A DNA stretch of 28,390 nt from Acanthaster planci (Eukaryota; Echinodermata; Asteroidea; Valvatida; Acanthasteridae): positions 20,438 to 48,827 of the forward strand of contig NW_019091744.1 in assembly GCF_001949145.1 (NCBI RefSeq), read 5' to 3'. This document shows positions 9,086 to 20,687 of the stretch, piece after piece. The position numbers and the translations under genes are program-made. The first letter of the stretch is position 1, and each line of letters begins with the position of its first letter. The notes beneath the pieces were generated by a model. That model saw only the letters and a list, made by a program, of their open reading frames with translations, was not told the origin of the DNA and searched no databases.

Positions 9086-11835
9086 CTATGATAATAAAGA
9101 TGAAAGATTTAACCAGCAGTGGCTACAAGAAATCATCAAAATCACGGGCAGCTGGGGAGAATCCAGGATTTTTCCGGGGGGAGAGGTGCGGGACCTCTGA
9201 TTTGTTTTATGTGTGCACGCACGGGTAATGTATTACATTATTTACTCATGTACAAATAATAATCCTTACAAGATGTCATCTCTTTTTTTTATTATTGATA
9301 AGAATAAAGGTTGTTTGCAGATCAACGTATACAACTTTTATCAGTTATAGCGTTACGTTGTAGACACAGATCTTTCTTAAAAAAAAATCTCACATTGAAA
9401 TTAGGAATAAGTCTCAAATTGATTTTTTGAGATACGTACATGGTCAGAAAGAGTATGTCATAAGCTTTCAAATGGTACATATTACAAGTGTGTTGATGGT
9501 AACCTTTCAAAAAATATACAGAAATCGCCACATCTATTTCTTCAACATTTACCCACATTCCATCTTATTTACTCGGCGTCAGCAACTTATTCCTGCTTAC
9601 GATGTACCGGGTCACAAACGTTTTCTTTGTTGGAAGCCTCCATTTGATGGTTCTTACCCAAACCTTCCAGATTAGATTTGGACGGCGAATTAAAATCTAC
9701 AGCAGTTTCAAGTTTTATTGTTTCATGTATTACCTGTTTTTATCGCAAGGGGCATGATATCACGAACAACATATAACGTATGTAAACCCTCTACGTGTCC
9801 CAATTAATCTTTCTCCTCGAAAGGCAGCCTTAATGAAGTGGAATCAGACTAAACTGAAACGGCGTTTTCGAATCCGTAATGGCCAACTGAAGGAGCTTGC
9901 AAGAAAGGAGTTCATCCGCTAACCGTGTTTAAGTTGAAGATGGTCTGAAAATACCTCACCCCTTAATATTTATCTACAACATGATCGTAGATGTTTGTGA
10001 TACATTTCACAGTTTCTAGAAAAATGAGCTTCAAAGGTTTTCTGAAAAGTTTTCAAATCAACTTGGGGGAAATCTTTTCGCTAGAGTAACAAATATTAAG
10101 TGTAAATTTCCATTGTTTGGTTTTCAATGACATTCATCAGGCTGAGCAAATCCGTACAAGTAAAGTACATTGGATTGACCTGAGCAGCAAGTACGTTTGC
10201 ATTTGTTTACAAGTTATTTTATCATACTGGCAATTGGCTTTATTGTTTCGTCTGATAAGAATATTTCAGTGTGTGGAAAAGGAGAATAATTTAATGATTC
10301 AAAATACCAATGGTGTACCTTGAAAGTCAAAAGCAAACGTTCAATACAAGAAAAAGATGAACAAATGTTGCTTGGTCATTGAAGAGAAAAATACACACGA
10401 CCTCAACGCTCCTCGGCGGCAAGGTTTACAAAGTATGGAAAAAAGCGTGGCCTCAACTCTAACACCGCAGCTGTACAACTAGGTGCTTGTGTTCCTTTAT
10501 TATAATGGCATGCACCCGACTGGAACGCGCTCAAAAAGGATTTGGAATGACCGTCAAACCTGTCTAGGATTCATTGTTGCGGACGTGTGGACAAAAAAGG
10601 CCCGCAGGCAGTAGCTTAGCAGCATCGAGGCCAAGGGTTTCAAAGGCTGCATCTTGCATCCATAACTACATGCATATCGCTGTATGATTACAGGAACGTT
10701 TCAAACATTGTAGCAGTCATTCAATTTGTTTGTATACCCTACGTAACCAACGTGTCCAAATGCCATGAACTGAGATTCTTTTTCAGTCATTTCATTCACG
10801 ATTGATCCTGTATTGAGGCAAAAGAGAAACACATTTTCCAAATGACTAAAAACTTCACAAGGATTCTTAAGTTACATAATTAACTATTTAAGGTTCATTT
10901 TGAATGTTAAGCTTGGTAGAACTGATCTACAAGTCTCACCTTACTTGATTCCAATGTCTAGATTAATTCTGAACTTTCAATGCTAAATTCCTAATTCTAA
11001 AGCCCGCAAGGCCAGTTCGGTTCGTCACCATGTGGACCTAACCTTGAGGTTACTTTCTGTTGTGTCCATTGTGGAAAGGCGGACTTCATAGGCAAAACGC
11101 TGTATCTCTAAGGTAGATAGACCGTTAGTTTGTTACAAATTTAGTTGAAGTCCGGCTAATAAGTTGAGAATAAAACATACTTTCTAAAAGTGACATCATT
11201 TTCCCCTTTGTTACTCCTCAAGAGGGGGTCTGTTTTTTTAAAGGTCGGTAGTTATTTGGGAATGACAATAGAGATTTACGAAATGAAGGCAACATTTTGA
11301 CAGCTTTTTCACGAAAGGACGAATTTGGTCACAGGGCGTTAAACGGGTGGTTTTGGGAAGTCGACCTGAAATTGGTCACTTTTGAAATAAACTGTTCGCC
11401 TTTTTAAAGTACATGCTGACTACTTTCTGATACAGATAGTAAGCTGGGATCTCAATTCTAAAATAAACCAATTACAGAATAATGGAAAATTAATTGCGGA
11501 GTAAAAAACGACCTTAGAAATGTTGCCTATTCGTGAAAACTCATAATCCCATCTTCCTCTTTGGCGCTGTTTTTCTAATATTCACACCCACAATTTGTCC
11601 CTTCGTGAAAACTCAATTTGTCAATATCCATAGCACATTAACTTCATCTGTTCATGAGAAATCAAGTTCTAATGTGCATTTGTTTTGAAGAGGCAGTTCC
11701 TCATTATCCATGACGTACGAAATTCGTCACTTCTTAAAAACACAAAAGCCCTTTAGCCGTGTTTTGCCCATGTTGGAGTAATTTTATCTCTTCTTTGAAT
11801 AATAAGACTTGAAGGTTTTCATAGTGAAAGAAACT
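9086..11835. other. No gene recognised (upstream of gene A's first known exon)
   Basis: This stretch should contain part of gene A's first intron, since the frame above 9085 has a stop and no Met. A G-rich patch near 9165-9195 resembles MITE ends found elsewhere in the window. Short open frames are scattered and have no family resemblance. I see no rRNA, tRNA or convincing exon. Confidence 0.6.
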
Positions 11836-12150
11836 AGAAGAGTGAAATGATTGCGGTTGCACCATGCATCAATCTCTTTCTCGAGTATGTGTGGTTCTGA
11901 GAAGAACCGGGAATAACTCGACGTTTCGAACAGTGTACTCTGTCCGTCTTCAGGAAACTGCAGGATTCTGACTGGGTGTGGAGCTTGTATGGTGTAGAGA
12001 GGGATCCAGATGTAGGGATTAGCTTGGTGAAGCGTTGAGCTAATCCTTCTCTTCTCTACACCTACAAGTTATTCCCCGGTTCTTCTCAGAACCACACCTA
12101 CGCATGAAAGAGATTGATACATGGTGCAACCGCAATCATTTTACTCTTCC
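11836..12150. mobile_element. Foldback element, Penelope-related remnant
   Basis: Two arms of about 83 bases are near-perfect inverted copies (11836-11917 and 12067-12150), sharing for example TGATTGCGGTTGCACCAT and GGTTCTGAGAAGAACCGG. The spacer also has a smaller inverted pair (GGATTAGCTT with AGCTAATCC). The minus-strand text next to the left arm has the layout of the terminal repeats of Penelope-like elements, including a hammerhead-like core. No coding part is left. Confidence 0.7.
11920..11953 (-). ncRNA. Minimal hammerhead-ribozyme-like motif
   Basis: Reading the minus strand: CUGAAGA (fits CUGANGA; 11947-11953), one extra C, then a 6-bp stem GGACAG/CUGUUC (11940-11945 with 11928-11933) around a 6-base loop, then GAAA (11924-11927), then CGUC ending at 11920. 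These are the conserved parts of a type I hammerhead in the correct order. Stem III is reduced to the self-complementary ACGU, as described for the minimalist hammerheads of animal Penelope-like elements. The unpaired C and a weak stem I suggest reduced or no activity. Confidence 0.5.
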
Positions 12151-13464
12151 ATCTTCGATTAACTTTATAATCAGAATACTCAGCTCAGCAGATAGAGGCA
12201 TTAAAAATACCATCCCGTGCAATCTTCCCCCGAGCATTTATGCTCGTATTTGACTCTCCATTAGAATCAAAAGGTGCCACTCAATGATTCAATGATATGG
12301 GCAATGTAAAAACAATTCTCAAGGTCTTACGACAGTCTCGTACTGAAGGCCCTTGACTTTAATCCTGGTTTACTTGGAAGGTCGATGAGATGAAATTGTT
12401 ACAGACATATTTTATGCAGCTTAATACCCTTCTTCAATGTAGGGAACTACTTCGACATTCGTTTGTGTAACGAACTGAAAAGGGCACATTTCAAGACATT
12501 TAAATGCAAACGCTTCTTTACCAAACAAGAAGCACTGTCTCGGCTAAATTTGAAGGGTTTTCTGGCCAAATTGTGAACCTGAATTTGTACCTTGAAAGAT
12601 TTTTAAAGAAATGGTTGTTCACTGGCCCATTGAAATATACTCAGACAAAGAATACGGAATTATGAGAAGCGAAAATTCCAGCTGTTTTATGCACAAATCA
12701 ATGTATATTTGAGCTTTTCTCCCTGGAATGTCATAAATTTTTTGAAGTGCTCTTCAACAAAAAATGCACTGGATAATTTTAACAATAAAAAAGGAAAACA
12801 ACGCTTCTTGAAACACATAAGTTCATTTCCAAGACTGCAGTATTAAAAAACATGCATGCATAGACCCTTTGGGTCATATGTAAAAGTACAGCGTTCTAAT
12901 TGCAAATTGGTACCCAAACCTCCACCTAAAGTCCTCAAAGGAATATTATATTCTTGCACACCTACCTTCGCCACTTTGGTGTCCTTCCTCTTGAAATACT
13001 AATTTTATTGAAGCGACCCTGCTGTGTATTTGGATCCATGGAGCAAGATTTACAGACACACCAAAGTACACTGACAGTTAACTGACGAGCGATCCAGTTT
13101 GTTCACTTTTAGAGTTTTGTCATAGCCAACACGTCTAAGTCCCCTTTTATAAGCTGGTTCTGGACCATTCTCCACGCCTCACTGCTCTCATAGAAATTCG
13201 GGGTCACAGGATTTGCACCAAACGGTGCAGCGTGTGTCTTACTACGATTCCAAAATTTTGGATGACAAAAACTGGAGCAATCCATTAGTTTCATCAGGTA
13301 AACACTTTGTCAGTAGCTTTCATTTTTTATTAATTGACATCAATAACCCTAAATGTTCACACTTGTAATTTCACGAGAAAAGATTTGAATACATGAAAAG
13401 TGACAAGATATTAGTCAGGATAATCAGTGAGTTTAACGAACCGAGTTAACGAAAACACATTCAT
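12151..13464. other. No gene recognised
   Basis: AT-rich sequence with no convincing exon on either strand. An open frame on the minus strand near 13109-13294 has no motif I recognise. No element ends were found before the TTAA-flanked element that follows. Confidence 0.55.
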
Positions 13465-13468
13465 TTAA

Positions 13469-14265
13469 GGCCCGCTTCAAACGTCGAACTTCTGCCATGT
13501 CTAATTAAAAATTAGACGTGTGAGGCAACTGCCTGCTTTCTGCCGAAAGTTCCACAGGTCTTGCAGCTTTTAACGGCAGAAGAGCGGTACGGATTCAAAC
13601 GTCGAATTTCTGCCGTGTCTAAAATTCAATTTAAACGACCCAACTCGGAACATCATCAGGCCATTTTAAAGTGCCCATGCGCCCACAACAGCTGTTTTCG
13701 TTTCGGTGTTAAAACAAGATGGAGGTGCACCAACGTCTGTCATTTCTGCAACAATATAATTGTAGTCACCTCTGGCCAGTCTGTAATGACAAAATCCTAA
13801 CCTGTGCCTTGGAAATATGGGGATTTCCGTCACTGTGTTCCGCCCCAAATCATGTTTTATGTGTGACAGGATGAATTCAAAGGTTCCTTTTAAAACACGA
13901 AATGCTCTTCTGAATCTTTAGTCAAAGTTCGTATTTAGCATCAATTCCAGCAAACCTGTATTCTTGACCAACCGTCGACAAGACCGGGTCTTGTTACATT
14001 TTCCCTGGAAAAGAGGAGTAAGCAGGACAAGTGAACATACGATTACAACTCTCCTTGTTGCAATAACATTGAGTAGTACTAGTAGTCTTCTTTTCGCAAT
14101 GAGAATATGCCGCACTATCATTCTTTCTCGGTGTGCCATGTTGTAATTTTGCATTAAGGTCAACATAAAACCGGCGTTTGAGGCAACTTTCGAACTTCTG
14201 CCGCTTTTATGTCGATTACAATTGAATTCGACACGGCAGAAGTTCGACGTTTGAATGAAGCAGGT
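13469..14265. mobile_element. TTAA-flanked non-autonomous element with inverted repeats
   Basis: TTAA occurs just outside both ends (13465-13468 and 14266-14269). The left end reads GCTTCAAACGTCGAACTTCTGCC and the right end is its near-perfect inverted copy (AACTTCTGCCGTGTC in reverse complement). A second direct copy lies at about 13596-13620, and a further AACTTCTGCCG near 14190. No transposase is visible. A TTAA target suggests a piggyBac-type MITE, but the terminal bases do not clearly match that family. Confidence 0.65.
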
Positions 14266-14879
14266 TTAATTGCTCTTGACTATTATACCAAACAACTCTC
14301 GTTTTGCACGAAGCATTTCTGCCCTTCTAACAAACTATATACAATTCTGGCTTAGGGACAACGTCTCCCGTTCTTTCTTTATACGTTGACATAAGTCTAA
14401 ACTACATTTTATAGATCTTTTTTACCCAAGTGACTGATTTGCGCTAAATGTAAACAATACCACCACATGTGGGCCGCCTTGGCCACAGTGATCGCATAAT
14501 ATTCCTGCGGGCAGCTTCAGCTTCAACCACGTACAAGCGCAAGTGCGAACACTGCATTCTTCACAACTGGGTGCACTCATCACGACACATTCTGGCCTAG
14601 TGCGACTGTGACATCACAGGAAAAGGCTCTCTATAGTGTAATTCGACCAGCAAAATTAAAAGCCACTACTACGGTGGAAAAACGCTCGTGAACAGGCAGT
14701 ACGCGCGCGTTACATGCATCTCCGACCAACAGGGTGTCGCAATTTGCCAAATGCACGCACGTATCAAGCTGAAGAATGTTCGTGTGAGTGCGGTGCCAGC
14801 GCAGTTATGGCGTGTAATCGGATTAGACTATAGACGCCCAGCGCAAAGTCACGTATGGTAGGCCCTTCCACTTCCTTCG

Positions 14880-15908
14880 TGCGCATGCGCTAAGATTCTG
14901 TTGCTTGTTAAAACGGCGACGCCAGCCAGCAAACAACTATACCAAAATCCATGTGCAGAGATCTTCCACACTGTGCAAAAGTTTTCTGAATCTATACCAG
15001 GGAATTATGATAAAGCTTTAGATTTCATTTCTAGACGTGTTTCTAGTAATAAATATGAGAGACATTTGGGAGAAAAAGGGGGAAAGATGTTTGTGCACGT
15101 TGAAATCCCAATCGTCAAAAAGAGTATTTTAAACTCGAAAATTTGAAATGTTCTCCAGTTTTTTTCACACATTTATGCTGCATATCTCAATAATTGAAAA
15201 AGTGTTTGAAGAAGGTTTATACCATGTTATGTTAAGCTACTGCGAATTGTCCTTTGTCAATTTGATCAATTTCAATTTTGGCATTCTGTCGACCGGTCAG
15301 CCATGATTTATGTATGCAAATGTGCACGTTCATGTACCTGTATATGTACATGTACATGCACATGAAACGTATACATGTACTACTACGGACAAACAATTCT
15401 CGTGCGAAATATTCAATATTCAATAACTTGAAAATACTACCAGTGTTTTTATCGGTAGTATTAATGCACACAGCACTTTATTTCGTTTGTTTGGATAAAC
15501 TGGAGAAGTTGTTTTAAATGGCAAAGACTGTGGATGTATCGTCTTTCAAATCTGTTTCAGAATTTGTTTGGGGAACTGGGTTCACATAATACGGTGGTTT
15601 AATGCTGCTAATCATTTTTTAGTTATCAGGTTATCTCCATGAACTTTGTTGTATTTTGTGACAATAAATTGCGGTCTCCATCCCTGGAAAGAAGTGTTGG
15701 AACGACGCCGACGTCGCTTGCCTCATAGTGATCGAATGTGCATGCGCAAACTTTCAACTAAATAGTGCACCAGGGCATGGAAGAGAACATACGTGACTCG
15801 CGCGCCAACACCCAATCAGGAAACGGGCTGAGTAAACATGAACAGTACTCTGAATCTATTCGCAGGTCTTGTATGTTCATGCCCCTCACTTTGTTGGTGC
15901 GCATGCGT
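14880..15908. promoter_or_regulatory. Candidate promoter region with NRF-1-like palindromes
   Basis: TGCGCATGCGC at 14880-14890 and TGCGCATGCG at 15898-15907 match the palindromic core bound by the NRF-1/EWG family, which is common in CpG-rich animal promoters. A third, TGCATGCGCA, is at 15739-15748. Gene A needs an upstream promoter, but no transcript start is visible, so this is a weak inference. Confidence 0.25.
15321..15382. repeat. TACATG-rich low-complexity tract
   Basis: Repeated, self-complementary GTACATG units (GTATATGTACATGTACATGC and nearby TATACATGTAC) form a low-complexity stretch. Open frames over it on both strands are low-complexity artefacts. Confidence 0.75.
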
Positions 15909-16937
15909 ATTGAGTCCAACAACAGCCAGAAGCCAGTGAAATGGGTGGATCCCAAAAGTAATTGATTGACGTCAAGCTCAGATATAGTTGTTTTCCCCTC
16001 ATTTCCATACCGATACTCAAAGTCCCTTTTGCTAACTTGCACATTTTTGCCCCGTCTTACATACCTCCAAAGTAAGAGAGTCAGAAGTTGGAAGGGAAGC
16101 CAACATTTTAGAGGGGATTTTTTTCAGGTTTGCCGGGTTTTCTGTGACATTTCTCTTTTTATGAATGCTGAAGATTATCCGGATACAAACGTTCTAATGA
16201 GAAAATATCATGCAAGAAGGAAACCGTATGAATGAAAACTGAAAGTTTTTGTTTGTGCCTTTTAGTCGTTTTTGACGTTATTATAAGTATTAGTGCAATG
16301 CAGTAAAAGTCAACTCGTACTGAAACCCAGTCTTATCTGTGTGTCTGTACGTGTATACCACGCCCAAAATCTGGACATTTCATTTTTGACCGCTGTCGCA
16401 CTCGGGGCGGAAATCTGAATCCGCACGAAAAACGAAGCGCGTTTCAGACTAATGGCTCTCGATCTTGAAGAAATGAACTGATAGATACAAACGATTCATC
16501 GATCTTCCAAACAGTATCACCGATGATCTAAGGGGAATTTGACAAAAGTGTGCGGGAAATGGCGAAAATGGGTCCCAATGAAAAACGAAGCAACTTTAAG
16601 AAAAACAGTTTTCTTCCTAGAAATAATACACGTTTTGGTTCATGAGCGTTATTAGTCTTTCATGTGGCATCAAAGTTACTTGAAGGTAAACCTGGCTAAA
16701 TTGTGGAAATGAGACATAAACTAGGTGGAAAAAAGAAATCAACCTTTTTAGTAAAACTGATATTTTCTTCTTCTTTTATCATTTTCCAGAGATCTTCCTT
16801 ACAAGAAGCTATATTTCATATAACCATTTGATATATTCTTGGCAATTTATTCAGACATGAGGTCTTCAATGGAAATGGCAGTACAAATCCCTCCCATGGG
16901 TCACCACCGACATGTGTCGTCTACTAGAATAAATTTT

Positions 16938-17250
16938 CCGCCATGGGCATGCAGAGCCTCGATCTGGTAGCTTGTAGAGTCGCTTCAGAATTGTGTCAAC
17001 GCAGCTTTTTCAACTATTGTCCAATCGCGTGGTATAAGAGCAACCTCATTCTCATGGGTACGATCGTACCGCGCCGTGTTGGTTCTTACCATGCCTTGCG
17101 CGATGTAAGTAGTAAAGGAACGCGCACGCAGCCCATGGAGTGGAGGTTGGGTATAAGAACTGAAGCAGCACTCCCAGAATTACCATGCAACCTACGCGGG
17201 AGTCACTGAATCGGCAAGTGAAAAGTCGAGGCTCTGCATGCCTATGGCGG
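16938..17250. mobile_element. GC-rich foldback element with 25-bp inverted ends
   Basis: CCGCCATGGGCATGCAGAGC at 16938-16957, continuing to 16962, is matched by its inverted copy at 17226-17250 with a single mismatch. The 313-base block is much richer in GC and CpG than its flanks. Inside, TATAAGA occurs twice (17034 and 17150 areas), the first just after a CCAAT. No clear target duplication was found. Open frames inside have no recognisable product. Confidence 0.6.
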
Positions 17251-17300
17251 CAGCGTGCAAAGAGCGAATGGGAACCGAACATACGGTACGTGAGGTAGCT

Positions 17301-17533
17301 TTGGTCAAGGCGTTCGTCATTAGCCGCACCGTACACGCTAGCTACCGATAGCTAAGCAGCAACTTTACTGGTCCTGATTCAACTGACTTAATACATGTCA
17401 CGCTGGCTGCGTGAGGCCGCTGTGAGACTTGATCTTCCACTGCGTGCGAACGCACAATGTACATGTACATAGCAAATATACAAGAACTTGCCGATGTGGT
17501 GTGGCGGCAAATGATGAACGCCTTCACCAAGGC
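17301..17533. repeat. Second inverted-repeat pair in the GC-rich block
   Basis: TTGGTCAAGGCGTTCGTCAT (from about 17303) and its diverged inverted copy near 17500-17533 (TGATGAACGCCTTCACCAAGG) form arms of about 30 bases. Just beyond, GCCGGCGGGGAACCGGC is itself near-palindromic. The pair abuts the previous foldback, so both may belong to one composite element. Confidence 0.55.
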
Positions 17534-17535
17534 TA

Positions 17536-20500
17536 ATTCGCCGGCGGGGAACCGGCAAGTACAGCAACTCGCCGTCGGCATTGTTTCAAATCATGTTCGT
17601 TACAGTACTTTTACAAAAGCAAAGCTTAAAGGGTGATAACCTTCATTTTCATAGTGTCGAGCATCTTATTACAATTTCATTTAGCGATCAAAATAAGGTA
17701 GGCTATATGCGTCTACATACTTAATAAGAGTCATCCCGTCCAGGGTAATTACTTTGCGACGACGTTTTCCCCACACAGTTTCACTTCCTTCCATAAGCAT
17801 CTCCCGCAGTGGCGTAAATTTGTGCCAAAAAGTGGGGGGACGGGGTGTGGAGAAAAGCAGGGGAAGGGGTGACACACAATGACTCTATAGACATACAGAT
17901 GTCGATGTTCGTGATATTGATGTATATCTGTAATGTGTATTCAAAATGGAATATTCATGGCTTTTAAAAATTGTTTTCCCTTTTTTTAGTGATATTGAAT
18001 GCATCTGAGTCTTTGGAAGTCCGAAAAAATCTTCACAATCCACTTTATAGTTTTGCTCACCAAAAAAGTGGGGGGATGAATCTATACCACACCCACCCAC
18101 CCCCCTCCCCCCAAAAAACGAACAAACTGGGAGGGTGTATACTCTCCCCTGTGTTCCCAACCGGGATTTACGTCCATGATCTACCTGTATTAACTAGGGT
18201 CCACAGATTATATTGTCCAAGTCACATGGGTGATTGAGCTATCACGAAAACATTCTAGAATCTTACACCTCTTCGTCGCCCTGTATTTGTCACGAAGGCA
18301 TGTGGTAAACTTCTGCGCTATGCCTATGTCTGCTCATGATGTAGGCGAGTCTCACTGTGTGACAATCTTTCCCGAAATAATTATCATAAAGCTTCAGAAA
18401 CACTCACGATGCCAGTGTTCCATCTATGTTTGTAAGTTAATATGCGTGTATATTCATATGTTCTTGAAAAAATCACATTTCTTAATAAATGTTCAGAAAA
18501 ATATGTTCTCGAGAAATTAATGTGTGTCACTAATGTGTGGAATATGCCTTCAGGATCAACACGTACCTCCGGCAATTCAACAGGGAGCGTTCACGTATGT
18601 CTATCTTCTGTGGTAAGTATGGCAGTTTTCTCACAATTTGCCCTTGTTTCATTACAAAATGGATCAATAAGTTCAATAAAATCCTAGAATAAAGCCATTT
18701 CTTCTGAAGGAAACTATGGAACATTACATCGCAAAATAATCCGATATCTTTTTAAAAATAGATCGCAAACTACCAAAAACGTGTGCCATTTTATGAAACG
18801 ATACAAGGTCAATTGCTCACTGTTTGTGGAATTGACCTCTGTAAAGACCAGGTAGAACTATTGAAAGTAATCATAGCTATCAAACTCTGGAAAAGACCTT
18901 GATACAATTTAAAATAATAACAGGCCGACTTTTCAAGGTAAACTGTCCTCATTTGAAAGATTTGGACCAAACAGACGTACCTTTTATTTCATCACCCTCC
19001 TGAACCTGTGGACAAAAGGCGCCACCATTCATGATGGTCAGGTCAGTTTTGGCTTACTGAACCGAATAGAAAACACGCTTCCTTTGTTAAACCTATTTGT
19101 AAGTGTCGGTATGGGTTAAAAGTAGAATAGCTCTTATCCATATCCTTCAACCTTTAGACGGACCAATGACAACTATGGCTCAAAACAAGACAAACAAAAC
19201 CATACATAATAAGCAGAAATAATCATATTAGAAATTGTTTCAAAACTTATAAACATCAAATGATTACTTTAACAGACTGAGATTCAAAAAAGGACGAAAA
19301 AGGGAGAGTAACATTCAAGCAGAAGAATCATTAAGCTTTTATTGTACGTAAACAACGTGCTGTAAATTACGAAACAAATTACAATTTAGAAATATAAAAA
19401 GTTGTGTTTGGTGATAAATATGAAAAATCTACATTTTTGCATCACTTGGTAAACATGGGGATAAAATAATATCGAGAGGTCTATTCAGTCTGAAATATGT
19501 TTTACAACTAGAAAAACTGCCTCATATAATGAGCTTGGATTTGAGTGGTAGATGAACTTTCTGACAGTGGGTTCGCTAGCGCACGTTTGCTTTGCTTTGG
19601 GTAATAGATGACGCTTCTGACAGTGGGTTTGCTAGCTCAGGTTGCTAATCCCACGGTGCAGTCACTAGAATTGGCCAAAGTTGACTGATGCAGCAAACCT
19701 TGAGAGCCAAATTAGACAAATATAAAATGAATTATAATTTCTGGAAATTTGGACATTGTGGATTTGGTCCGGGACGGCTGTAGCAGGAATCATATGCTGA
19801 GTCAGCACATTTGGTTATTTGTTTTGTTGAGCAATGTGTGGGATTAGATGAGTTAACAGCCTATTTCAGAAGCACAAGGTCAACGTTTTCAGTATAAAGG
19901 GATTTTACATTGCACGAAACAAAACACGGCCTTTGCTTTCTCCCAGAGCGCACGAGGTCAAAAGAAATTAACAGGCTCCCTTACGACCATGGCCAATTAC
20001 ATATTTCTGTACTTCAGGGTACTATACACCACTTGTACTGTGCTGAATCGCAGGCTAATGTAGGCTGAATCGCGGGCTACCCTCGCATACATGTGAAGCG
20101 AGACAAGAGACGAAGAGCACCCCCCCTCAACACACACACACACACCTTTGTGTTGGTTATTGTTTATTCGGAACCTCGGGAAATCTTTTCAGATATGTAG
20201 GGGGATGTGTCAGGTAACAATAGTCTAGAGTGTGTATAGGGATTGGACATGCAGGGGGTATACCCCTCTGTCCCATATCTTGCGGGGTGTATATTGGCAT
20301 TGGTTATTTTTGAGATGTTAGATGACGTTGAAATTTGTGCCCCTGTACATTTTAAAAGGCCACACAAGCTTTTGGCCTCCTCTTGCCATTTATGCGCATC
20401 GCACATCAATTAAAATTTATTAGTGAACTAATTAGAATAGGCTTAAGTATTAGTAATTTATTTTTGCTTATAATAGAGTCACAGCTTGGTTATAAGAAGT

Positions 20501-20679
20501 AACCGAATGTGGTCATCCGTTGGTTTGTCTTCACACAGTTGTTTGGTCGGATTTAGTCAATGTGTCAATGAGCACAGAAGCCAAAAGGAGTGAATTAGCA
20601 TAACTCGCACTGTAACGTCATGCAGTCCAACCTACATGGATATTCTTTAGCCGACTCGATCACGACCAAACGGGCATGT
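17536..20679. other. No gene recognised; MITE-like fragments and short repeats
   Basis: CAGTGGCGTAAATTTGTGCC at about 17810-17829, followed by a G-rich tract, looks like one end of a hAT-like MITE; related text occurs inverted near 26530-26590. A C/G-rich tract is at 18065-18118. A 33-base unit (with CTTCTGACAGTGGGTTTGC) is repeated at about 19549-19580 and 19604-19636. An (AC)n run lies at 20130-20146. No convincing exon was seen. Confidence 0.5.
20130..20146 (+). repeat. (AC)n microsatellite
   Basis: A short uninterrupted AC run follows a C-rich stretch. Confidence 0.85.
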
Positions 20680-20687
20680 TTTTCAGG

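Larger units (their letters stand above)
14270..16937. other. No gene recognised; CpG-richer stretch with NRF-1-like sites
   Basis: From about 14460 to 15910 the sequence is richer in CpG than its surroundings. GCGCATGCG-type palindromes occur at 14880-14890, 15739-15748 (weaker) and 15898-15908. A block of alternating TGTACATG lies at about 15337-15380. The region could contain gene A's promoter and first exon, but no start-to-donor segment could be singled out. Confidence 0.45.
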
